From: Planctomycetota bacterium
Lineage (GTDB): Bacteria; Planctomycetota; UBA8108; UBA1146; JAJFFE01
Length of the DNA: 11,368 nt
Reading direction: 5' to 3'
Assembly (NCBI GenBank): GCA_020425835.1
Contig: JAGQRC010000046.1
Span: 1 to 11,368 of the forward strand
The notes beneath the pieces are model-generated. The model saw only the letters and a list, made by a program, of their open reading frames with translations. It was not told the DNA's origin and ran no database searches. Shown here piece by piece: positions 1 through 6,569 of this stretch (the first letter of the stretch is position 1; every line of letters starts with the position of its first letter). A program made the position numbers and the translations under genes.

Positions 1-34
1 CGCTCGCTCTGTTGTTGCGCGGGCGACGATGAGG

Positions 35-101
35 GGGAACGAGCCCGGGTGATGCGGAGGGCCTTCGAGGACCGCCGCGTCACCCGGTTGCTCCCGTTCC
101 C
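35..101 (-). terminator. Long bulged hairpin downstream of the operon, possible terminator
   Basis: Three nested stem blocks pair: GGGAAC (35-40) with GTTCCC (96-101), GAGC (41-44) with GCTC (90-93), and CCGGGTGATGCGG (45-57) with CCGCGTCACCCGG (75-87, one mismatch). They are separated by two 2-nt bulges. This gives about 22 pairs beginning 35 nt after the stop of the last cytochrome gene. No U-run follows on the minus strand. The rest of 1-136 shows no gene. Confidence 0.45.
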
Positions 102-136
102 GCTCCGAGCGACGCGACCGGACGGGCGGCGGAACC

Positions 137-2383
137 TCAGTGCATCAACAGCCGCACGCCCATCGCGTAGATGATCAGGAACAGGAGCAGCGTTCCGACC
201 GTGAACCCGAGGTAGCCGACCGGGTGCATCACCTTCTTCCACTGGCTCCACTCGTCCTTGACGCGCATGGAGTCCAGTCGACCTTCGGCGACCAGTCGGT
301 CGTACCAGCGCTTGCGCTCGTGGAGCATCTCCTTCTTCGAGATGCGTCCGGAGAAGATCACCGGGTCGAGCGGGAACTTCTCCAGGCGGAAGTGCACGTT
401 GAAGAAGTGGAACGCGAAGATGAACCCCGCGGCCAGGAGCGCCTCATCGCTGTGGATCACGACGCAGACGTTGATCAACCAGCCAGGGAAGAGCTGACTG
501 AACACCTCCGGGAACCAGAGCACCAGGCCGCTCAACCCGATCACCGCGACCCCCCAGAAGACGGCGAGGTAGTCGAACTTCTCCCAGTAGGTCCAGCGAT
601 CGAAGCTGGGCTGCGGGCCGAGCCCGAGGAACCAGCGCTGATGCGCCCACCAGTCCTTGAGGTCGTTGAGGTGGGGCACCGGCATGTCCGGACCGGTCAG
701 GACCTTGAACGCCTGCTTGAAGCTGTACCGACCGGTCTCCGGTGAGCGGAACACCTTGCGATTGCGAATGAAGTTGCGGCTCACCGTCAGCAGGTGGATC
801 GCGAAGTAGGAGAACGTGATGATCGCGCCGATGCGGTGCAGGCCCGACGTCACTTCGACCCCGCCCATCGAGCGCACCATCACCTCCGCCCACGGCGCGT
901 CGTAGAACTTCAGCGGCATTCCGGTGGCGACGAGGAGCAGGAAGCTCAGCATCACGAGAATGTGCAAGAAGCGCTCGACCGGACGGAAGCGGACGAACTG
1001 CTCGTCGCCCTCGGGTGCCGGAGCTCGGATCGCTCGGTACTGCATCGGGTTGCGGATGCAGAAGACGAGTGAACGGACCAGCCAGAGCACGGAGTGGATG
1101 CTGAAGAAGGCGAAAGTGCCGAGGACGATCGTGGTCATGATCACGAAGGTCCAGAACAGCACCGGGTAGTTCTCTCGGTCCAGGTGGTCGGCGTGCGAGT
1201 AGTACTGGGCGAAGTTCGCGTTCGCGCGGGGGTGGCACTGCTGACAGGTCGCGACGCGGTGGTCGGGGTGCAGCCGACTGGCGGGATCGGACGCGGGGAG
1301 GATGTCGTGGTGGCCGTGACAGTCGTAGCACGCGGCAACCTGTGCGTCCTGGAGCGCCATCGCCTTGCCGTGGAACGTCTCGCGGTAGCGATGCAGTCGA
1401 TCCTCGTGACACTCGCCGCAGCGCTCGTCCGCCCGGAGCTTGAAGGCGGCTTCGGAGGGCCGGACGATCTCGTGCGCGGTGTGGCACGTGACGCAGACCG
1501 GACCCTCCTCATCGTCCTTCTCGAGGAGCCGACCGTGGACGCTCTGGCGGTAGATCGTCTCCACTCCCTTGTGGCAGACCCCACAGGTCTCGGGGACGTT
1601 GTGCTTGTGGATCCGGGAGCGGGGATCGGAGCTCGGCAGGATCTCGTGGACACCGTGGCAATCGCTACACGACGGCGCGACGATCAGACCGTCGGCGAGG
1701 AGACCCCGCGCGTGCATGCTGTCGAGGTACTGTTGCGCTGCGAGTGGATTGCCGACCCCTTTCGACTCCATCAGCGTCTGATTGGTGTGGCAGCGAGCGC
1801 AAGTGAACGGCAGGTTCAACTTGTAGGTCCGCGACTGCGGGTTGGCGCTCGACAGGATGTCGTGCGCGCCATGGCAGTCGCTACAGGTCGCGGCGAAGGT
1901 GTCGCCCGCGCGACGAGCGCGGCCATGGACGCTCGCCGCGTGCTGTTCGACCTCGTTCGGATGGCACTCGGTGCAGACGGCGGGATCGACCGCCACGGGG
2001 TGCGGGAGCTCGTTGCAGTCGCGATGGCAGGAAATACAGGTCTGCTGTCCGTGGAGCGAGTAGACGAACACCTTCCAGAAGTCGATGTAGAGTTCCGGTC
2101 GAGTCGCCGGCGCGTCGGTGAAGTCCGGCGTCTCGCCCGATGGTGCGCCCTCGAGCCCCCGGACCATGACGAAGCGATCGGCGGGAGAGAGGGTGGCGAT
2201 GTGGTCCTTGGCGTGACAGTTCAGGCAGCGCTTGTTCTCCTCGAGAACCTCCGGAGCGATGATGTCGACGTCGTTGGCAGCGAGACTCTCGACGAGCGCA
2301 GCGAGGACGAGCAGCCCGACGATCGCGAGGTCGATGAGCGGCCGCGACCGACGAAGGGTCACGGCTCGGTTTCGTTTCAACAT
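137..2383 (-). CDS. Undecahaem cytochrome c / cytochrome b membrane fusion, probable quinol dehydrogenase (copy B)
   Basis: A 748-residue protein with an N-terminal export or anchor segment (about 16-32), a periplasmic domain with eleven CXXCH motifs (cysteines near 53, 116, 137, 167, 195, 239, 267, 297, 322, 352, 380), and a C-terminal membrane domain of about six helices (about 407-433, 472-491, 513-535, 604-624, 635-662, 722-742). Histidines 474, 516, 530, 644, 659 and 664 are candidate b-haem ligands, as in HydB/FdnI-like cytochromes b. S[VLM]H[GA] and TFHG motifs between the CXXCH sites could supply distal haem ligands. The architecture matches CbcL-type quinol-to-periplasm fusions, so quinol oxidation is inferred. 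It is a paralogue of the gene at 6570-8783 and the last gene of the operon. The ATG at 2383 is chosen because GGAG lies 8 nt upstream; an in-frame ATG at 2413 has no ribosome site. The family call is firm and the electron partner unknown. Confidence 0.9.
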   Translation of the reverse strand: MLKRNRAVTLRRSRPLIDLAIVGLLVLAALVESLAANDVDIIAPEVLEENKRCLNCHAKDHIATLSPADRFVMVRGLEGAPSGETPDFTDAPATRPELYIDFWKVFVYSLHGQQTCISCHRDCNELPHPVAVDPAVCTECHPNEVEQHAASVHGRARRAGDTFAATCSDCHGAHDILSSANPQSRTYKLNLPFTCARCHTNQTLMESKGVGNPLAAQQYLDSMHARGLLADGLIVAPSCSDCHGVHEILPSSDPRSRIHKHNVPETCGVCHKGVETIYRQSVHGRLLEKDDEEGPVCVTCHTAHEIVRPSEAAFKLRADERCGECHEDRLHRYRETFHGKAMALQDAQVAACYDCHGHHDILPASDPASRLHPDHRVATCQQCHPRANANFAQYYSHADHLDRENYPVLFWTFVIMTTIVLGTFAFFSIHSVLWLVRSLVFCIRNPMQYRAIRAPAPEGDEQFVRFRPVERFLHILVMLSFLLLVATGMPLKFYDAPWAEVMVRSMGGVEVTSGLHRIGAIITFSYFAIHLLTVSRNFIRNRKVFRSPETGRYSFKQAFKVLTGPDMPVPHLNDLKDWWAHQRWFLGLGPQPSFDRWTYWEKFDYLAVFWGVAVIGLSGLVLWFPEVFSQLFPGWLINVCVVIHSDEALLAAGFIFAFHFFNVHFRLEKFPLDPVIFSGRISKKEMLHERKRWYDRLVAEGRLDSMRVKDEWSQWKKVMHPVGYLGFTVGTLLLFLIIYAMGVRLLMH

Positions 2384-2391
2384 GCCGCAGG

Positions 2392-2395
2392 CTCC
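2392..2395 (-). promoter_or_regulatory. Ribosome site that fixes the ATG start at 2383
   Basis: GGAG lies 8 nt upstream of the ATG at 2383. No such site precedes the alternative ATG at 2413, so the shorter form is preferred. It lies within the 61-nt gap after the redoxin-TPR gene, which shows no promoter-like or terminator-like element. Confidence 0.65.
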
Positions 2396-2444
2396 ATCCG
2401 ACGAGAGCAGCATCCGAAGAGGGCTTGGGCGAGGCGTTCGATGG

Positions 2445-3512
2445 CTACTCCCCGAGGAGCCGGTGGATCGCCTGTCGGTAGTGCTCCAGCGCCTTCTCCG
2501 GCTCCCCCCGCTTCTCCGCGATCAGGCCGAGGTAGTAGTGGGTCCGGGCGGGATCCGGATTCAGGACCAAGGCCTCCGTCAGCAGGGACTCGGCGCGGTC
2601 GAGCTGGTCTTCCTTGAAGAACACGATGCCGCGGATCAGTTTCGCGCGGCGATGGTGCGGGTCCTCCTGGAGCACCGCATCGACGAGCGTCGCCGCCTCG
2701 GCGGTCTTGCCGAGCGTGGCTTCGAGATCGGCGAGGTCGAGCCGGACGTAGATGTTCTTCGGCTCGATCTCCAGAGCGGCGCGGAGCTCGGACTCGGCGC
2801 CATCGAGGATGCCCTTCTCGCGGAGCAGCCGAGCCGCCGTCCGGTGGCGGGAGACGATGCTCTTGGGCGAACCCCGCTCGAAGGTCGCGGAGGTGAGGAT
2901 CTCCTCGAGATGCGCGTCATCGATGCGACCCAGCGTGTGCTGGAGGTAGGCGTCGAGGACGTGCTCGTAGGTCGCCGTGCGGGTCGAGATGACGTGAGCG
3001 AGCCGCCCATCCCCGCCGACGATCACCGTGGTCGGAAAGACGATCAGACCGAGATCGCGATAGAGACGTCGGTCCGCGTCCATGGCGAATGTCGCCGTGA
3101 TCCCCGCTTCCGCCAGCATCTGCTCGAACTGCGCCTTGTGGACGACGTCCGCGGTCACCAGGAGGAGTTGCACCGGATTCCGGGCCGCTGTCGCCGCGGC
3201 ATCGACCGCGGGTGCCCGAACCTTGTTCTCCGGCTCCGGAGGTGGTGGGGCGAATGACTGGACGACCTGGTGGGCATCCACGGCAGCGCGACTGGAGGCG
3301 CCCTGTTGCGCGAGCAGGTAGAGGATCACCAGGACCTTGCCTTCGTAGTCCTCGCTCTTCACGGTTCGGCCGTCGAAGGTCGGGAGTTCGAAGTGGGGGA
3401 CCTTGGCGCCCCTCTTGACGTTGCGGAGCTCGTCCAAGCCGAACACGACGCGGGTGAGCCCGACGACGGCGGCGATGACGAGAACGGTCCAGATGAATCG
3501 ACGGCGTCTCAT
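2445..3512 (-). CDS. Membrane-anchored thioredoxin-fold (redoxin-like) protein without cysteines, fused to TPR repeats
   Basis: A 355-residue protein. Residues 6-26 form an uncleaved-looking signal anchor after an Arg-rich start. Residues 35-190 read as an AhpC/TlpA/ResA-type redoxin: the 'FELPTFDGRTV' entry strand, a 'GKVLVILYLL' strand, and a cis-proline loop 'FPTT' with P160. Residues 220-353 form about four TPR units ending in motifs such as 'ALEIEPKN' and 'ALVLNPDP'. The position where the family carries CXXC reads G71-A-S-S74, and the whole protein has no cysteine. It therefore cannot act as a thiol-disulfide reductase. The layout recalls CcmG (redoxin) joined to CcmI/NrfG (TPR), both used in c-type cytochrome assembly, so a chaperone, docking or scaffold role for the neighbouring cytochromes is inferred. 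Its ATG overlaps the preceding stop (ATGA), with AGG 6 nt upstream. A Pro-rich loop lies at 88-96. The fold is likely and the function open. Confidence 0.82.
   Translation of the reverse strand: MRRRRFIWTVLVIAAVVGLTRVVFGLDELRNVKRGAKVPHFELPTFDGRTVKSEDYEGKVLVILYLLAQQGASSRAAVDAHQVVQSFAPPPPEPENKVRAPAVDAAATAARNPVQLLLVTADVVHKAQFEQMLAEAGITATFAMDADRRLYRDLGLIVFPTTVIVGGDGRLAHVISTRTATYEHVLDAYLQHTLGRIDDAHLEEILTSATFERGSPKSIVSRHRTAARLLREKGILDGAESELRAALEIEPKNIYVRLDLADLEATLGKTAEAATLVDAVLQEDPHHRRAKLIRGIVFFKEDQLDRAESLLTEALVLNPDPARTHYYLGLIAEKRGEPEKALEHYRQAIHRLLGE
3509..3512 (-). other. ATGA stop/start overlap between the secreted 15-haem gene and the redoxin-TPR gene
   Basis: The TGA of the cytochrome overlaps the ATG of the cysteine-free redoxin-TPR gene. 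This coupling is the best sequence evidence that the accessory protein is made together with the cytochromes. Confidence 0.85.
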
Positions 3513-5074
3513 GGCTGACCTGCCTCTCCGGAGACTGCGGCTTGGTGCGTCGGGACCCGAAGTCCGAGGGGCGTGCCCCCGTGTGAGCTCGATCGCCCGT
3601 GACCGTCATCCTTCTTCGGGTCATCCCCCTTGGTCCCGGGGACGAGGTCATCGCCTCGCCACTTCTTCTCCGGGTTCCGACCGGGATAGGCCATGGGCTC
3701 GATGCGGTTGTATTCGTAGGCGACGTGGCAACCCGCGGCGCAGCGACCGCCGTTCTCCGTGGGCTCCCACTTGATGTCGATCATGTAGTTGTTCGGACCG
3801 AAGGCGATCGACTCGCGGATGTGGTTGCCCCGGTTCGCAGCATGGGAGTCGTGGCAGACCCGACAGGTCCGCCCCTTCTTGTCCTTGTGGACATGCAGGT
3901 AGTGGAGATTGGTCGTGCCGTTGCGGAACGAGGTGACGGAATCGGTCTTCTCCTGCTTGACCAACTCGCTGTCGTGGCAGGAGAAGCAGAGCGCGTACAT
4001 GGAGTCCTCGAACGCCGCATAGATGGTCGAGGGGTACTGGCTCTCCAGGAGTCGGGAGTAGGGGCCGCCGTGGATCCGATGGCACGCGGTGCAGTTGTTC
4101 TCGGCGGCCGGGCCGTGGACGCTCGTTCCTCCTTCGATGATCGCCTTCATGTTGGCGATGCGATCCCCGTTCTCGAGGAGGATCTCGTCGTCGTGGCACT
4201 CGAAGCAGAGGTTCCGCACGTTGTCCCGCAGCAGCCGGGGATTGTCGCTGGCGTGTGGATCGTGGCAGTTCAGACACGAACGCTCGGTCATGAGCGCCCC
4301 GTGCCGGGTCTTGGCGAACTCGTCGGTGTGCCCGATGTTCTCGTGGCAACTGGTGCAGAGGGTGATCGGGTCCTGGACGACGAGCCCGGAGTTGTCGGCG
4401 GCGTGGGGATCGTGACACACGTCACAGCCGTCCCGGACCGGAGCGTGGACGAGATCGAGCTGCTCGAGTTGGACGGCGGTCACCACGTGGCAGCGCAAGC
4501 AGAGCTCCGGGCCGTCGACCGACAGGAGCTTGCGGTGCGATGAGGAGTGCGGCTCGTGACAGGCGCCGCACGCCCCGGCCGACGCCGGACCGTGGACGAT
4601 GTGTCGGGCGCCGGTGAGGTCGCGGTGACAGCTCTTGCAGAGATCCACGTAGTTTCCTCCGCGCAGGAGGCTGGTCCCCGACCCCCCGTGCGGATCGTGG
4701 CAGGGGAGGCACTCACCGGTCGCCAGTGGCTCGTGCACCATCTCCGACTCGGGGATCTCGAACTCGTGGCAGAAGAGACACATCTCCGTCGAGCTCCGCG
4801 TGTCCTCGTACTCGTGCCGAGCCGGGTCGACGAGGCGGTGGCAGCTGTCGCACGCGTTGGCGAGGACGGGACCGTGCAGCACCGGCGTGCTCTTGATGTT
4901 CGTGTGGCAGTCGGAGGTCACGCAGCCGTCGCGGGGCACGGCCGTCGTCGGCCTCTCCGCCTTCGGCGTCGCTGCGGGATCGTCCGGAACTCGTGTCGTC
5001 GAAGCGGTGCTCGCGGCAGCCACGGAGATCGCGCTGAGCGACGCCGCAATGGCGAGAACGACCCAGGTCTTCAT
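3509..5074 (-). CDS. Secreted 15-haem cytochrome c (doubled-CXXCH / cytochrome c3-like family)
   Basis: A 521-residue protein with a cleavable Sec signal (about 1-21, Ala-rich cleavage site) and 15 haem attachment motifs. The first is CX4CH (C51-H57), the last CX3CH (C445-H450), and thirteen CXXCH lie between (cysteines near 75, 99, 122, 146, 169, 192, 217, 240, 267, 290, 328, 363, 404). Recurrent CXXCHDPHA/G units are typical of doubled-CXXCH cytochromes, which act as periplasmic or extracellular electron wires. There is no other membrane segment and no lipobox, so it is probably soluble in the periplasm. It is a close paralogue of the upstream gene, with the same motif order. It differs in a hydrophilic tail of about 50 residues (after about 470) rich in Lys, Asp, Gly and His. 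The start at 5074 overlaps the upstream stop (ATGA) and follows AGGGGAAGG. A longer frame opens to 5995 but runs antisense-like through the upstream gene. The terminal electron partner is unknown. Confidence 0.92.
   Translation of the reverse strand: MKTWVVLAIAASLSAISVAAASTASTTRVPDDPAATPKAERPTTAVPRDGCVTSDCHTNIKSTPVLHGPVLANACDSCHRLVDPARHEYEDTRSSTEMCLFCHEFEIPESEMVHEPLATGECLPCHDPHGGSGTSLLRGGNYVDLCKSCHRDLTGARHIVHGPASAGACGACHEPHSSSHRKLLSVDGPELCLRCHVVTAVQLEQLDLVHAPVRDGCDVCHDPHAADNSGLVVQDPITLCTSCHENIGHTDEFAKTRHGALMTERSCLNCHDPHASDNPRLLRDNVRNLCFECHDDEILLENGDRIANMKAIIEGGTSVHGPAAENNCTACHRIHGGPYSRLLESQYPSTIYAAFEDSMYALCFSCHDSELVKQEKTDSVTSFRNGTTNLHYLHVHKDKKGRTCRVCHDSHAANRGNHIRESIAFGPNNYMIDIKWEPTENGGRCAAGCHVAYEYNRIEPMAYPGRNPEKKWRGDDLVPGTKGDDPKKDDGHGRSSSHGGTPLGLRVPTHQAAVSGEAGQP
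5071..5074 (-). other. ATGA stop/start overlap between the two 15-haem genes
   Basis: The TGA of the anchored cytochrome shares bases with the ATG of the secreted one, implying coupled translation of the pair in similar amounts. AGGGGAAGG precedes the ATG. Confidence 0.85.
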
Positions 5075-6552
5075 CGACCTTCCCCTTTCCTGTCGTGCTT
5101 GGGCGAGATCGCGGTGGCGGTTCGGGAGTACGAGAGGGCCTCGTGGCAACCGGGCGCGCACCGACCTCCGTCCGGAGTCAGCGCGAACTCGATCGGCATT
5201 CGCCAGTCGGAGCCCGCAAAGGAGGTCTCGACGGCGATCAGTCGCGGCTGAGGGCTGCCGTGCACCGCGTGGCAGCTCGAGCAACTGCGGCCGTTCGGGT
5301 CCTTCGAGACGTGCAGGTGGTGCAGGTTGACCGAGCCGTTTCGGAACTGTGTCGCGATCTCGGTGGATTCCTCGAGGACGAGCGCGGGATCGTGGCAGCC
5401 GAAGCAGAGCGTGTAGTTGCGAAGGTCCATGGCTCCGGCGAGGTTCACCGGAGCGGAGAGTTTGAGCAGGCGCTCGTGTTGCGCGCCATGGACACTGTGG
5501 CACGCCGAACAGTCGCTCGTTCGCACGGGACCGTGAGTGGATGTCGAGTCGAGCAGCGTCGACGACATCGACGGGATCTCTCGTCCGTCCTGCGCGATGA
5601 GCGGATCCCGGTGGCACTCGAGGCAGACCGTGGCCTGGCGCTCCCGGAGCATCATTGGCGATGGCGAGGCGTGGGGGTCGTGGCAGGCGAGACAACGATG
5701 GCCGAGCAGTACGGCGTCGTGTCCGACGACGGCCTCGTCGAAGGCGATGTCGCTCTCGTGGCAGGCGAGGCACTGGTCGACGGCGGGCTGACTGAGGAGA
5801 TGCGCATGGTTCGCTGTATGGGGCGTGTGGCAGGTGAGGCAACCGTGCGACAAACCACCGTGGGACTTCTGGATCGACGGCTGGTCGAAGCTCGCGACCA
5901 GGTCCTCGTGACAGAGACCGCAATGCGCCGCATCGGGACCGCCGCGGAGCAGTCCGGCGACATCGTTCCCGTGAGGGTCGTGGCAGACCGTGCAATGGCC
6001 CTGCTCGTAGAGCGAGTGACCGAAGAGCCGTTCTTCCTCCGCGTGACAGCGTCGGCAGGTCGCGGCGACGCTTCCCTCCGCGAGGAGATGAGGCAGCGCC
6101 GAGAGGTGAGCGTCATGGCACGAGAGGCAACCCTCTCGACGACGGGCGCCGTGGGGCTCGGATGGGAAGGCGCGGCTGTCGTGACATTCCAGGCAGAGCG
6201 ACTCTTGATCGGCTCGGAGGGGATAGGTGTGGTCGCCGGCGTCGTCCTCGTGACACAGGGCGCACTGGCGCTGAGCGCTCGTCGGGTGAACGTGCGGGGC
6301 CGAGGCGAAGTCCGCGTGGCACTCCGCCGAGACGCAGCCCTCGTCCAGCGACACGCGCCGCGTCGGACGGGGGGCCGCGAGAATCGGGAGGCTCGGGAGT
6401 TCGGCGACGTCGCGCGCGTCCTCACCGGAATCGGGTGAGCCGGCCCGCGGACTCCACGCGAACCAGGCCGCGCCGCTCGCGACGACGACGAGAACGGGAA
6501 GGGTCAACCAGAGCCCGCGACCTCTCCAGAGTTTCGGAATCGTCCGCCGCAC
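5071..6552 (-). CDS. Membrane-anchored 15-haem cytochrome c (doubled-CXXCH / cytochrome c3-like family)
   Basis: A 493-residue protein if it starts at the GTG at 6552, which has GGGG 7 nt upstream. Another GTG at 6570 shares its first base with the stop of the preceding gene (TAGTG) and would add six residues; its ribosome site is weaker. Basic residues precede one hydrophobic segment (about 14-33) with no clear cleavage site, so the protein is probably tethered to the inner membrane facing the periplasm. Fifteen haem motifs follow: CX4CH at C73, thirteen CXXCH (near 97, 120, 142, 166, 187, 211, 238, 261, 287, 310, 348, 383, 424) and CX3CH at C465. The order and spacing match the next gene, and blocks such as 'FRNGSVNLHHLHV' and 'DGGRCAPGCH' are shared, which points to tandem duplication. 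It probably receives electrons from the b/c fusion encoded just upstream (inference). Confidence 0.9.
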   Translation of the reverse strand: MRRTIPKLWRGRGLWLTLPVLVVVASGAAWFAWSPRAGSPDSGEDARDVAELPSLPILAAPRPTRRVSLDEGCVSAECHADFASAPHVHPTSAQRQCALCHEDDAGDHTYPLRADQESLCLECHDSRAFPSEPHGARRREGCLSCHDAHLSALPHLLAEGSVAATCRRCHAEEERLFGHSLYEQGHCTVCHDPHGNDVAGLLRGGPDAAHCGLCHEDLVASFDQPSIQKSHGGLSHGCLTCHTPHTANHAHLLSQPAVDQCLACHESDIAFDEAVVGHDAVLLGHRCLACHDPHASPSPMMLRERQATVCLECHRDPLIAQDGREIPSMSSTLLDSTSTHGPVRTSDCSACHSVHGAQHERLLKLSAPVNLAGAMDLRNYTLCFGCHDPALVLEESTEIATQFRNGSVNLHHLHVSKDPNGRSCSSCHAVHGSPQPRLIAVETSFAGSDWRMPIEFALTPDGGRCAPGCHEALSYSRTATAISPKHDRKGEGR

Positions 6553-6559
6553 GACGACA

Positions 6560-6563
6560 CCCC
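6560..6563 (-). promoter_or_regulatory. Ribosome site favouring the GTG start at 6552
   Basis: GGGG lies 7 nt before the GTG at 6552. The competing GTG at 6570, inside TAGTG, has only a weak GCGGGT-like sequence upstream. Confidence 0.45.
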
Positions 6564-6569
6564 GTTCCA

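Noticed and set aside
1094..2617. 507-residue plus-strand open frame across the last b/c fusion
   Set aside because: An antisense shadow. It runs through the intergenic gap and into the redoxin-TPR gene without any domain or ribosome site.
5075..5995. N-terminal 307-residue extension of the secreted 15-haem gene
   Set aside because: It overlaps the upstream gene in another frame and reads as Arg/Pro-rich shadow. The Sec signal and ribosome site lie at 5074.
3840..6400. Regularly spaced GTGGCA-type repeats on the plus strand, resembling a tandem or CRISPR-like array
   Set aside because: They are the reverse complement of Cys-His codons of CXXCH motifs in the two 15-haem genes. Spacing varies, the intervening sequence is coding, and there is no constant repeat longer than about 8 nt.
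5095..6438. 447-residue plus-strand open frame opposite the anchored 15-haem gene
   Set aside because: It mirrors the cytochrome repeat periodicity (recurrent VAGE-type segments are the reverse of CXXCH codons) and has no independent signature.
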